In this document: piece by piece, positions 16,296 to 27,210 of the stretch
Layout of the letters: each line of letters begins with the position of its first letter
Numbering within the stretch: position 1 is the stretch's first letter
Source: Acidobacteria bacterium UBA7540
Lineage (GTDB): Bacteria > Acidobacteriota > Terriglobia > UBA7540
Reading direction: 5' to 3'
NCBI GenBank assembly: GCA_002478145.1
Contig: DLMI01000204.1
Location: forward strand, 1-50,020
DNA: 50,020 bases
Made by a program: the position numbers and the translations under genes
Notes under the pieces: generated by a model
Told to the model about the DNA's origin: nothing
Database searches by the model: none
The model's input: the letters and a program-made list of their open reading frames with translations, nothing else

Positions 16296-17416
16296 GCAAA
16301 CCATCCTGTTTGGGAATAGGTGACGAAGTTCCGCCAGGCTTTTGTGCCGTTCCGGGTCTCGATCAAATGCTCCTGCCTCTCGAGTTCTTCGAGCAAGCGG
16401 CGCGTCTGAGCATGGGAACCGATGGTGAACCGCAAGTAACCCTCGAGATGCGGATCGTAGCTCCAGTCGCGCACCAGAATCCCCTCCGCGCGGAGGCGCT
16501 GGGCGATTTCCGGCGCGCGCTCCCCGACACGAGTCAAAATGAAATTGGCAGAACTCCGCACATAAGGAATCCCCCGAGACCCGAGCCAGCGATAAACGAG
16601 GTCGCGGTTAGCGCGAACTTCCGCCACGTATTTCCTTACATGCCTTTCATGCTGGATGGCAATCGACGCTGCCAGCAGGGCTAGCGAGTTCACCTGGAAA
16701 GGGCTTTGAGCCCGGTGCATTAGTTCCACAAGTTCAGGGTTGCCGAAGATAAAACCCATTCGTAACGCCGCCAGTCCAAACGCTTTCGAAAACGTCCTGG
16801 TCACGAGAAGGTTTTCATACTTTCTGATCCAGGGCAGAACCGTCGCACCGGAAAAGTCGTAATACGCTTCGTCGACTAACACCAGGACGTGCGGCGCAGC
16901 CTCCAGGAGAGTGCGCAGATCAGGCTTGGAAATCTGCGTCCCGGTGGGGTTATTGGGGCTGGCCAGAGGTACCCAGCGGGTTTTCTTGTGGATCGCGGTC
17001 ACGATGCTTTCCACTGGAAGTCGGAAGTGCTCGTCGTAGCGAACCCGCTCGATGTCGCCACCCGCCACGTTGTGAAAGAATTCGTAAACCGGGAAGGTTG
17101 GAGCAGGCACCAGGAGCACATCACCGGGATCGACAAAGGCGTCGCAGATCGCCTTGATCGCGTCGTCGGTGCCGTTGGTCAGGAGCATCTCTTCCGGCTT
17201 GACTCCGAAATAGCGCGCCAGGGTCTGCCGGCTCTCCCCGTACTCCGGGTATCGCGTGAGCATTTCAGGGGTTAGAGCACTACGCAGGGCGCGCACAACT
17301 TCCGGGGCACACCCCACCGTGTTCTCGTTGAAGTCCAGGCGCAGTTTCCCCGCCCGCCCTTCCATGGGGGGGCGGTATTTCTTCAGTCGTTCCACCGCCT
17401 TGCGGGGTCGAATCAT
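16292..17416 (-). CDS. hisC: Histidinol-phosphate aminotransferase
   Basis: 374 residues, a PLP-dependent class I/II aminotransferase. It transfers an amino group from glutamate to imidazole acetol phosphate. [10 protein letters not shown] near the N-terminus, the [10 protein letters not shown] motif, VDEAYYDF and the PLP lysine in [16 protein letters not shown] are present. The frame is open 42 codons further upstream into hisD, but the ATG at 17416 overlaps the hisD stop as ATGA and gives the standard length. Confidence 0.95.
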   Translation of the reverse strand: MIRPRKAVERLKKYRPPMEGRAGKLRLDFNENTVGCAPEVVRALRSALTPEMLTRYPEYGESRQTLARYFGVKPEEMLLTNGTDDAIKAICDAFVDPGDVLLVPAPTFPVYEFFHNVAGGDIERVRYDEHFRLPVESIVTAIHKKTRWVPLASPNNPTGTQISKPDLRTLLEAAPHVLVLVDEAYYDFSGATVLPWIRKYENLLVTRTFSKAFGLAALRMGFIFGNPELVELMHRAQSPFQVNSLALLAASIAIQHERHVRKYVAEVRANRDLVYRWLGSRGIPYVRSSANFILTRVGERAPEIAQRLRAEGILVRDWSYDPHLEGYLRFTIGSHAQTRRLLEELERQEHLIETRNGTKAWRNFVTYSQTGWFA

Positions 17417-18678
17417 CGCTTCTTGAACCTCGCTTCCACGGAGTGTGCGTGCGCCTTCAGGCCTTCCGCGCGCGCCAGCGTTACAATCGACGGGCGAAGG
17501 CGCGAAAGGCCCTTGCGGGTGATTTGCTGAACCGAGATGCACTTCACAAAATCCGCCGCGCTCAGGCCGCCACGCAAGCGCGCCGCCCCACTGGTGGGCA
17601 GAATGTGATTGGTGCCGGAAGCATAATCCCCCGCTGCGACAGGACTGTAACCGCCCAGGAAAATCGAGCCGGCAGACTGGATCCGATCAAGCAAGCCCTC
17701 AGCATCCTCGAGCAGAGTGAGATGCTCGGGGGCCATGCGGTTGACGAGCTCGGCAGCCTCCGCCAAACGCCGAGTGACGATAATGCATCCTTGCCCGGCC
17801 AACGATTTCTGCGCGACCGGCAGGCGAAGCTGCGCGACGATTTGGGCAGCACAAGCTTGAACACGCAGAGCCAGTTGACGCGAGGACGTGATAAGCATGG
17901 CCACCGCGTCCGGATCGTGCTCAGCCTGAGCCACGAGGTCGGCCGCGATCCACTCGGGGTTACCCTCGGCGCCCACCACCACCAGCTCCGATGGACCCGC
18001 GACGAAATCAATTCCGCATTCGCCGGCCACCAGTTTCTTGGCAGTGGCCACGTAACGGTTTCCAGGACCAACAATCTTCTCGACGCGCGGGACGCTCTCC
18101 GTCCCATAGGCAAATGCCGCGACAGCCTGGGCTCCCCCGAGCCTGTAAATTCCGGACACCCCCAGCATATGAGCGGCTACAAGAACGGCGGGACCAGGCT
18201 TGGGCGAGGTGACCAGGACCTCCCGCACTCCCGCAACTTGTGCCGGGATGACGCTCATGAGGACAGTCGAGGGCAAAGGGTAACGCCCGCCCGGAACATA
18301 GCACACTACCCGTTCGAGAGGGCGAAGCACCTGGCTCACTTTCACACCCGGAAGGACCTCAAACTGCCAGGCCCGCGGGAGTTGGCGGCGCGCCGTAGCG
18401 CGGATGTTTTTCGCCGCCACCCGTAAGGCCTCGACGAAACTCTGTGGGAGGTTTGTGTACGCGCGTTCGACTTCATCGGGCGTAACCGTCATGCCCACTT
18501 TCCGCAGGTCGACACCGTCGAACTGCCGTGAATAGCGAACCAGCGCTCGGTCGCCCTGGCGGCGGACATTGGCGAGAATACGCCGGGCAACCGCCTCGGC
18601 ACTGCTCAGGCTTGTAGCGTGAGCCCTCAGCAGACGGCTGACTGCTTCCTTATCGTCGCCGCGAATAATGTCCAGCAT
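17413..18678 (-). CDS. hisD: Histidinol dehydrogenase
   Basis: 421 residues. It oxidises L-histidinol to histidine in two NAD-dependent steps with a bound zinc ion. Typical segments are VCYVPGGRYPLPSTVLM, the NAD-site PKPGPAVLVAAHMLGV, GPSELVVVG, DLVAQAEHDPDA and the C-terminal GTNHILPTSGAAR. The upstream open frame (to 18732) comes from a MITE end and starts MTTFTKAFQHPA; the ATG at 18678 matches the family start MLDIIRG. Confidence 0.95.
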   Translation of the reverse strand: MLDIIRGDDKEAVSRLLRAHATSLSSAEAVARRILANVRRQGDRALVRYSRQFDGVDLRKVGMTVTPDEVERAYTNLPQSFVEALRVAAKNIRATARRQLPRAWQFEVLPGVKVSQVLRPLERVVCYVPGGRYPLPSTVLMSVIPAQVAGVREVLVTSPKPGPAVLVAAHMLGVSGIYRLGGAQAVAAFAYGTESVPRVEKIVGPGNRYVATAKKLVAGECGIDFVAGPSELVVVGAEGNPEWIAADLVAQAEHDPDAVAMLITSSRQLALRVQACAAQIVAQLRLPVAQKSLAGQGCIIVTRRLAEAAELVNRMAPEHLTLLEDAEGLLDRIQSAGSIFLGGYSPVAAGDYASGTNHILPTSGAARLRGGLSAADFVKCISVQQITRKGLSRLRPSIVTLARAEGLKAHAHSVEARFKKR

Positions 18679-18698
18679 AGAGTAAGACAGCGCTTTAG

Positions 18699-18830
18699 CG
18701 GGATGCTGAAAAGCCTTTGTGAACGTTGTCATTCCGAGCGAAGCGAGGAATCTCGCAAGTCCTTTTTTTGCAGAGCAAGATTCCTCGCTTCGCTCGGAAT
18801 GACAAGATAGACAGATTTTTCAGCATCCCG
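18699..18830. mobile_element. 132-bp MITE between hisG and hisD
   Basis: Perfect 14-bp terminal inverted repeats, CGGGATGCTGAAAA and TTTTCAGCATCCCG, flanked on each side by TTAG (18695-18698 and 18831-18834), a likely 4-bp target duplication. Inside is a long palindrome with CATTCCGAGCGAAGCGAGG and its inverted partner CCTCGCTTCGCTCGGAATG. The right TTAG includes the complement of the hisG stop codon. There is no coding capacity, so movement would need a transposase in trans. Confidence 0.85.
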
Positions 18831-19703
18831 TTAGATTACGATCTTGTTCAAGGGATACTCCACAATGCCTTGGGCATGGGCGGCTTTGAGGCGCGGAATG
18901 ATCTCGCGCACCGTTTTCTCCTCGATGACCGTGTTCACAGCCACCCACTCGGGATCACTGAGTTGTGAAATCGTCGGCCGTTTCAGAGCCGGCAGAACCG
19001 CCAGCACCTTTTCGAGGTCCGCTCGCAGGACGTTCAACATCAAGCCCACTTTTCCAGCGGCCTCAATCGCGCCTTTGAGAAGCATAACGAGCGTTTCGAT
19101 CTTCTGCCGCTTCCAAGAATCATCCCAGGCAACGAGGTTGGCGATGAACTTGGTGTTGGATTCCAACACCGTCTCCAGGATGCGCAGGCCGTTGGCCCGC
19201 AGAGAGGAACCGGTCTCAGTGACCTCCACGATGGCATCGGCCAGTACCGGAGGCTTGACCTCGGTGGCGCCCCAGGAGAATTCCACTTTGGCCTTGACCC
19301 CGTTTTCGGCAAGGTAACGCCTGGTCACGCCCACGAGTTCCGTGGCAATGACCTTCCCTTCCAGGTCCTTGACACTCTGGAAAGGGGATTTCTCCGGCGC
19401 CGCCAGCACCCAGCGGACTGTTCCGAAGGTCTGCTTGGCGTAAATAAGGTCCGCGATTTCCACCACCTTGGCTTCGTTCTCGAGAATCCAATCCCTGCCA
19501 GTGAGCCCGGCGTCCAGGATTCCATCCTCCACGTAGCGCGCCATTTCCTGAGCGCGGATCAGCATGCACTCAATCTCATCGTCGTCAATGGCGGGAAAGT
19601 AGGACCGCGGATTGACGGTGATTTCGTAGCCCGCGCGACGGAAGAGTTGGAGGGAGGCTTCTTGCAGGCTTCCCTTGGGAAGACCCAATTTCAACTGGTT
19701 CAT
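18831..19703 (-). CDS. hisG: ATP phosphoribosyltransferase, long form
   Basis: 290 residues, the HisG-long type with a C-terminal regulatory domain (about 215-290) that binds histidine for feedback inhibition. It couples ATP and PRPP in the first, committed step. [11 protein letters not shown] at the N-terminus, [10 protein letters not shown], and the PRPP-binding [19 protein letters not shown] are visible. Because it is the long form, no hisZ is needed. The ATG overlaps the hisI stop (ATGA). Its stop abuts the MITE. Confidence 0.95.
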   Translation of the reverse strand: MNQLKLGLPKGSLQEASLQLFRRAGYEITVNPRSYFPAIDDDEIECMLIRAQEMARYVEDGILDAGLTGRDWILENEAKVVEIADLIYAKQTFGTVRWVLAAPEKSPFQSVKDLEGKVIATELVGVTRRYLAENGVKAKVEFSWGATEVKPPVLADAIVEVTETGSSLRANGLRILETVLESNTKFIANLVAWDDSWKRQKIETLVMLLKGAIEAAGKVGLMLNVLRADLEKVLAVLPALKRPTISQLSDPEWVAVNTVIEEKTVREIIPRLKAAHAQGIVEYPLNKIVI

Positions 19704-20089
19704 GTTTGGCTCTCCGGGTTTTGGTCGCCATACACTTCGGTCGGATCAAACTCCCGTTGCAGAAAGACTTCCTCGCCGGAGGCGGTCAGTTTGCGGAAGA
19801 AACAAGACTTGTAACCCATGTGGCAACATCCCGGACCCTTGAGGTCCGCCTGGACAAGCAAAGCGTCGTGGTCGCAGTCCACCCGGATTTCACGAACCTG
19901 TAAGTGGTAACCGGATGTTTCGCCCTTGGTCCAGAGCTTCTGCCGCCTGCGGCTGAAAAAGGTCACGTAACCGGACTTCAGGGTTTTCTCAAAAGCTTCC
20001 GTGTTCATGTAGCCCAGCATCAGCACCTTGCCACTATGCCTGTCCTGAATAATCGCCGGAATCAACCCGTCTTGAAAATTCAGATCCAT
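19700..20089 (-). CDS. hisI: Phosphoribosyl-AMP cyclohydrolase
   Basis: 129 residues, stand-alone HisI without the HisE pyrophosphatase domain. It opens the adenine ring of phosphoribosyl-AMP. Magnesium-binding [11 protein letters not shown] and zinc-binding Cys residues in [14 protein letters not shown] are present; [13 protein letters not shown] and [15 protein letters not shown] are family signatures. The ATG at 20089 matches family starts. The frame is open to an ATG at 20152, but those 21 codons would translate the terminator hairpin. hisE is not in the window. Confidence 0.94.
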   Translation of the reverse strand: MDLNFQDGLIPAIIQDRHSGKVLMLGYMNTEAFEKTLKSGYVTFFSRRRQKLWTKGETSGYHLQVREIRVDCDHDALLVQADLKGPGCCHMGYKSCFFRKLTASGEEVFLQREFDPTEVYGDQNPESQT

Positions 20090-20110
20090 TAAACAGCGCC
20101 CCCCGTCAGT

Positions 20111-20150
20111 CAAAAATAAAAGGCCCGCTGAGCTTCCTAGCCAGCGGGCC
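20111..20150 (-). terminator. Terminator or attenuator hairpin in the his leader
   Basis: On the minus strand, GGCCCGCTG pairs with CAGCGGGCC around an 11-nt loop, followed by TTTTATTTTT. This is a strong intrinsic terminator shape, 22 nt upstream of hisI and downstream of a promoter-like sequence. It could be an attenuator of the his operon or the terminator of eno, which ends 230 nt upstream. No run of His codons or T-box motif is seen in the leader. Confidence 0.7.
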
Positions 20151-20254
20151 ATCTTTTCACCAGTTCTTTATAACTTATAGATTCGCCCACTGACACTTCA
20201 CCTTGCAAGCCGAATGAGGATGAGCGTGTGCCAATGTGCGCAACATGAAGACTC

Positions 20255-20283
20255 AGGTTACATCCGGCCATGAAATCTGTCAA
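20255..20283 (-). promoter_or_regulatory. Sigma-70-like promoter for the his operon
   Basis: On the minus strand, TTGACA (20278-20283) and TAACCT (20255-20260) are separated by exactly 17 nt. Transcription would start near 20248, giving a leader of about 160 nt before hisI that contains the terminator-like hairpin. Confidence 0.6.
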
Positions 20284-20381
20284 TGTGAATTCAGTGTTTG
20301 TAATGTGAAGACCATGGCCGGGCACTGTGCCGCGAGGATGCCCACTTGGCGGCTATAAGAGCCGTAGGCTTTCCGCACCAT

Positions 20382-22971
<2,590 letters not shown>

Positions 22972-23116
22972 GAGTTGCTATCCCTCCCTTCTAAGTGTCG
23001 CTGCCTGCAAGCGCTGGCGGGATTTTTCAACCTCCCCGCCCAACTTCTCCTGGGAATGCCATTATACCAAACAAACGACCCATGGCTTCATGCCTGTCAG
23101 TGGTCCCGCCAGGGCA

Positions 23117-23264
23117 GGTCAGCTTTCAGCCTTCAGCTATCAGCTTTCAGCGTTCATCTGATTCAAGTCCGACTGTCCTTACTGCCCACTGAAAGAACGG
23201 GGTTAGGCACTGGGGGCTAGGTGCTAGGGACTGGGGGCTGGGGCAATTCTCAATTCTGAATTGC
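23117..23264. repeat. Composite of three different heptad arrays
   Basis: First block from 23117: GGTCAGC, TTTCAGC, CTTCAGC, TATCAGC, TTTCAGC, GTTCATC, then decayed units to about 23193. Second from 23209: ACTGGGG, GCTAGGT, GCTAGGG, ACTGGGG, GCTGGGG. Third from 23244, in phase with the second: CAATTCT, CAATTCT, GAATTGC. Unit sequence changes while the seven-base phase is kept. Confidence 0.85.
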
Positions 23265-23301
23265 CCGCCTGCTTTTGCCCCCCTGCCTCCGGCTCTTGAA
23301 A

Positions 23302-23333
23302 AGCCGCAGGTCCAGAGGGCGGACCTGCGCTAC
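23302..23333. repeat. GCAGACCT-family hairpin repeat, copy 4
   Basis: AGCCGCAGGTCC, an AGAGGG loop, then GGACCTGCGCTAC. Both stem strands carry matching changes relative to the copies near 12 kb, so pairing is kept. Confidence 0.75.
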
Positions 23334-23472
23334 AGTTGGTGCCAGTTGGTGCGGCGGGCAATGTTCAGCAGCGTAGTGGAGGGGAGTCTAACCTTGAAGA
23401 GGACTGGAACCTTTAGCCGGTTGGATACGTAAATTCAAGCGGAGAAGCGCCTGCCGGTTTTGAGGAGGAAAC

Positions 23473-24285
23473 ATGCCGAGGAAAATCGTGGGAGGTTTTG
23501 TTTTGTTGCTGGCGATATTTGCCATTCCCGTCCGGGCGGAGGAGTGGTCTAAGACGTTCGAGTTGAACGGCAAGGCGGACCTGCGCGTCGAGACGAACGA
23601 CGCCAGCGTGCAGGTGGAGGCCTGGGAGGGAAAAGAAATCCAGGCGCGTGTCGTTTCGGAGGGCGTGCGGATCGGACTGTGGGGCAGTTCGGACACTCAC
23701 CAAGTGCGCGTGCGGGACTTTCAATCAGGAAATCGCGTCGAATTGGAGGTCCGTATCCCGAGCACGAATTGGGTGATTGGCGTCAATACGCGGTCCGCAA
23801 GAATCGAGTTGAAAGTTCCTCGGGAGGCCAGCCTGGATATCCATTCCGGCGACGGCGATTTATCGGTCCACGGCCTCAAGGGTGAAATCAATCTTTCCAC
23901 TCAAGATGGCAAAATCGAGGCGGATTCACTCGAGGGGGCGTTGCATGCCACCACCGGCGACGGCAACATGCGCGTCCAGGGGCGCTTCGATTCCCTGAAC
24001 CTGAGGACGGGCGACGGAAGGATTTACGTCCAGATCAGTCAAGGTTCACAGATGGTCTCAGGCTGGAGCGTGCGCAGCGGCGACGGCAACGTGGAACTAA
24101 GCCTCCCCGAGGGCTTTTCCGCGGACCTCGACGTCCACACCGGCGATGGCCGGATAACCTCCGATCTGCCCATCACGGTCTCGGGCTCCCTGGACCACTC
24201 GTCACTGCGCGGCAAGCTGAATGGGGGCGGCCCAACCCTTAGCGTCCAAACCGGCGACGGCTCAGTCCACCTGAAGCGCCTGTAG
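23473..24285 (+). CDS. Secreted DUF4097 beta-strand repeat protein
   Basis: 270 residues. A signal peptide is clear (residues 1-22, VGGFVLLLAIFAIPVRAEE). The remainder is a repetitive beta structure with TGDGxxxV turns (HSGDGDLSVHGLKG, TGDGNMRVQG, TGDGRIYVQ, SGDGNVELS, TGDGRITSD), the pattern of DUF4097 'putative adhesin' domains. An extracytoplasmic location is likely; the function is not known. AGGAGG is well placed before the ATG. It stands alone, convergent with the KdpD-like gene. Confidence 0.8.
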   Translation: MPRKIVGGFVLLLAIFAIPVRAEEWSKTFELNGKADLRVETNDASVQVEAWEGKEIQARVVSEGVRIGLWGSSDTHQVRVRDFQSGNRVELEVRIPSTNWVIGVNTRSARIELKVPREASLDIHSGDGDLSVHGLKGEINLSTQDGKIEADSLEGALHATTGDGNMRVQGRFDSLNLRTGDGRIYVQISQGSQMVSGWSVRSGDGNVELSLPEGFSADLDVHTGDGRITSDLPITVSGSLDHSSLRGKLNGGGPTLSVQTGDGSVHLKRL

Positions 24286-24431
24286 CAGCGGGGTTACCTC
24301 GCCCCAGCGGCGTGACCTGCCAGGGAGTTTGGGGAACTCGCCGCCACACAAGAAACCTGAGTTGAATTTGGGATTAGGCCCCGCTCATCCCAGGGATGGT
24401 TGGCTAGGAAACGTTCAACGCCTGCGGCACT

Positions 24432-25565
24432 TTACGTCTCCGAGTCGCCTTCCTGGGTGACGATGTGGACGTCCACGGCGGGGGCGTGGCGAAGGAAGCT
24501 GCTAAGCGCTGAAAGGTAGAAGTACTTACGCCAGCCGCGAGCGGCGGAATGTCCAAAAACTACCTGGGTAATCCTCCTTTCCTTTACAAACTTCGCCACC
24601 GCTTCACCCACGCTATTTCCATGCAAGCGCTCGACCTTGGCTTCCAGTTCTTCAGCGAAGCGAATATTGACCGCCAGGGAGCGCAGTTTTCCCTCGCTCG
24701 CGTCCGCGGACGTTTCAACGTAAACCACGTAGAGTTCCGCGCCGACGGCGCGAGCCAGGCGCGCTCCGCGGGCGATGAGGTATTGTGAGCTGGGATGCGA
24801 GCTGATGGAGACAGCGATGCGCTCTCGCACTCCCCAGTTCCGGCTGATCTGTTTCGTGGTGAGGTAGGAGCCAAGCTCATTGTCCACCGTGTCCGCCACT
24901 TGGCGGAGCGCCAGCTCGCGCAGGGCGATCAAGTTCCCAGGCCTGAAAAAGTTGCCCAGGGCCCTCTCGATCGTTTCAAGCGGGTAGATGTCACCCCGCC
25001 GCATGCGGTTCTGTAGCGCCTCGGGCGTCAGGTCAACCATCACCACTTCGCCCGCACGCTTCAGCACCCAATCCGGTATGGTTTCGCGGACGGGAACTCC
25101 GGTGATGGATTGAACCAGCGGCGCCAGGCTGTCCATGTGCTGAATGTTCATGGTGGAGAGCACATCAATATTTGCCGCCAGGAGTTCCATCACGTCTTCG
25201 TAACGCTTCCGATGCTTACTCCCCTCGATGTTGGTGTGGGCCAGCTCATCGACGAGCGCGACTCCAGGCCGTCGGGCAAGAATCGCATCCACGTCCATTT
25301 CCTCGAACATGATTCCTTTGTAATCGAGCTTGCGCTTGGGAATTTGCTCGAGCCCGGCAGCCAATTCCTCGATGGGCTTGCGGCCGTGTGTTTCCACAAT
25401 TCCGACAACAACGTCCTGCACGCGACTGCGGCGCCTGTTCGCCTCGCTGAGCATGGTGTAAGTCTTCCCGACACCCGGCGCGTAGCCGAGAAACACTTTA
25501 AGCACGCCCTCCTTTTTTTCGTGAGGCGCAGCCTTTTCAAGCCACTGTTCTGGACTCCTGATCAT
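24432..25565 (-). CDS. Stand-alone N-terminal half of KdpD (KdpD + USP domains)
   Basis: 377 residues. Residues about 20-230 are the KdpD cytoplasmic domain, with the Walker A-like loop GYAPGVGKTYTML and VDELAHTNIEGSKHRKRYED. Residues about 250-370 are a universal-stress-protein domain (AVSISSHPSSQYLIARGARL). In full-length KdpD this region senses ionic conditions and, in some bacteria, c-di-AMP. It ends where the transmembrane part normally begins. The kinase half is encoded divergently from 25711. The two proteins may act together, but this is inference. Confidence 0.88.
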   Translation of the reverse strand: MIRSPEQWLEKAAPHEKKEGVLKVFLGYAPGVGKTYTMLSEANRRRSRVQDVVVGIVETHGRKPIEELAAGLEQIPKRKLDYKGIMFEEMDVDAILARRPGVALVDELAHTNIEGSKHRKRYEDVMELLAANIDVLSTMNIQHMDSLAPLVQSITGVPVRETIPDWVLKRAGEVVMVDLTPEALQNRMRRGDIYPLETIERALGNFFRPGNLIALRELALRQVADTVDNELGSYLTTKQISRNWGVRERIAVSISSHPSSQYLIARGARLARAVGAELYVVYVETSADASEGKLRSLAVNIRFAEELEAKVERLHGNSVGEAVAKFVKERRITQVVFGHSAARGWRKYFYLSALSSFLRHAPAVDVHIVTQEGDSET

Positions 25566-25582
25566 TTACCCATCCGCCGGCC

Positions 25583-25710
25583 CGCTCTGGAGTGCGGCAG
25601 CTTGCTGCCGCTTTTCTCCAGCGAGCTTGCTCGCGCTTCACCGCGCTCCTGCGCAAAGCCAGCAAGCTGGCCTGAACGAGAGCGGCAGCAAGCTGCCGCA
25701 CTCCAGAGCG
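25583..25710. mobile_element. 128-bp palindromic element between the KdpD halves
   Basis: Long terminal inverted repeats: CGCTCTGGAGTGCGGCAGC at the left and GCTGCCGCACTCCAGAGCG at the right, continuing inward through CTTGCTGCCGCT and its complement. Nested palindromes (CGAGCTTGCTCG, GCCAGCAAGCTGGC) occupy the centre. It has no coding capacity. The right end is the base before the ATG at 25711. Confidence 0.85.
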
Positions 25711-27210
25711 ATGGCGAAAGTGCGGGCGACATCCGCTATAATACCATTGGTGTTGAAACTCCCCCGATGGCAAATCCTGCGCTTCTCTGCCGCTGCCGGC
25801 ATGGTCCTGGCCATAGTTCTCATCTTCCGCCACGTGGCGCCGGCCAACTCCACCAGCGTGGCGCTTATCTTTCTGCTGGCGATTCTCTATGTTTCCGCCT
25901 TCTGGGGCCTGCGGGTTTCCATTTTCATGTCGCTGCTGGCCACCCTGGCTTTCAATTATTACTTTCTTCCGCCCCTCGGCAGCTTGACCATCGCCGACCC
26001 TCAGAACTGGGTCGCGCTCACCGCCTTCCTGATTACGGCAATCACCGCCAGCCGCCTTTCCGAACAAGCGCGCCAGCGGGCCCGTGACGCCAACCGTCGC
26101 CGGCAGGAAATTGAACGTCTGTATGCCTTCACGCAACAAATGCTGGTGGCGGGAGGCGTGGTGGAATTGCTCAACGCCATCCCGAGGCACATCGTGGAAT
26201 CGTTCGAAGTCCAGGACGCGGCTTTGTACCTGGCCAGCAGGGAGGCCATCTACCGCTCGGGAAGGGATTTTCGGGAGTTGGATGGCGAGCAGCTCAAGGC
26301 CGTCATGGCGCGCGGGGAACCGGTGGTGGAGGCTGACCGGCAACTTTGTTGTGTGCCCGTGCGAATGGGCGTGCGGCCCGTGGGAAGTCTTGGCATTTCG
26401 GGCGCCGTTCTCGCGCGCGAGACGCTCGAAGCCCTCGGAACGCTCATCGCCATTACCGTCGAGCGAGTCAGCGCCATCGAGGCGCTAGGCAAGGCCGAGG
26501 CCGCCCGGCAGGAGGAACGCCTCCGCTCCGCCCTTCTGGATTCGGTTACGCACGAACTTCGAACCCCGCTCACGGCGATCAAGGCTTCAGTCACCAGTCT
26601 TCTGACGCAATCCGAACTGAGTGACGCCCAGCGGCAGGAGCTCTTCTCCATCATCAACGAGGAGAGTGATCACTTGAATCACCTGATCGAGGAAGCGCTC
26701 GAGATGGCCCGCCTCGACGCCGGTGAGATCGAACTCGAGATCGAACCCCACGCCATCCTCGAGGTGATCGATGCGGGGCTGGAGGCTTCGAAAAATGTCC
26801 TGGCGAATCATACCGTCGATGTCCGCCTGCCGGAAGGCCTGCCCACGGTCCCGATGGACCCGGCTCGTATCAGGGAAGTTCTGACGCAACTCCTCGATAA
26901 CGCGGCGAAGTTCTCCCCGCCCGGAGCTCCTATCCTCATCAGCAGCGAAGTGTCCGGCCGATTTCTCGTCACCAGCGTGGCCGATCGCGGACCAGGGATT
27001 GACAGCTTCGAGCAGGCTCTTATCTTCGACAAGTTCTACCGAGGCAGGGACCAGCGTTACCGCGTGCAGGGCACCGGCATGGGACTCGCCATCTGCAAGG
27101 CGATTGTCGAAGCCCACGGCGGGTCCATAGGAGTCACCAGCCAAGTTGGAAGCGGGTCGGTGTTCCACTTCAATCTGCCGCTGTCTCCGGAAAGGGCCAG
27201 AGTCTTATGA
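25711..27210 (+). CDS. KdpD-like sensor histidine kinase (membrane, GAF and kinase half)
   Basis: 499 residues. Three or four membrane helices of the DUF4118 type (about residues 20-105, ILRFSAAAGMVLAIVLIF, then VALIFLLAILYVSAFWG) are followed by a GAF-like region, a HisKA domain with phospho-acceptor His near 281 (SVTHELRTPLTAIKAS) and an HATPase domain with N box LLDNAAKFSP, DRGPGI and GTGMGLAICKAIVEAHGG. It corresponds to the C-terminal half of KdpD. The ATG at 25711 follows a palindromic element; an alternative GTG at 25750 lies just after a TATAAT. It overlaps kdpE by 4 nt. Confidence 0.9.
   Translation: MAKVRATSAIIPLVLKLPRWQILRFSAAAGMVLAIVLIFRHVAPANSTSVALIFLLAILYVSAFWGLRVSIFMSLLATLAFNYYFLPPLGSLTIADPQNWVALTAFLITAITASRLSEQARQRARDANRRRQEIERLYAFTQQMLVAGGVVELLNAIPRHIVESFEVQDAALYLASREAIYRSGRDFRELDGEQLKAVMARGEPVVEADRQLCCVPVRMGVRPVGSLGISGAVLARETLEALGTLIAITVERVSAIEALGKAEAARQEERLRSALLDSVTHELRTPLTAIKASVTSLLTQSELSDAQRQELFSIINEESDHLNHLIEEALEMARLDAGEIELEIEPHAILEVIDAGLEASKNVLANHTVDVRLPEGLPTVPMDPARIREVLTQLLDNAAKFSPPGAPILISSEVSGRFLVTSVADRGPGIDSFEQALIFDKFYRGRDQRYRVQGTGMGLAICKAIVEAHGGSIGVTSQVGSGSVFHFNLPLSPERARVL

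Larger units (their letters stand above)
22972..23472. other. 500-bp gap filled mostly by repeats
   Basis: No gene. It contains three neighbouring heptad arrays (23117-23264) and a GCAGGTCC hairpin repeat (23302-23333). AGGAGGAAAC at 23463-23472 is the ribosome site of the next gene. Confidence 0.7.

Noticed and set aside
20090..20152. N-terminal extension of hisI
   Set aside because: The 21 codons would be encoded by the terminator hairpin and its U-run, and orthologues start at the equivalent of 20089.
23117..23264. Tandem arrays as a CRISPR array
   Set aside because: Units are 7 nt with no spacers of constant length, and no cas gene is present.
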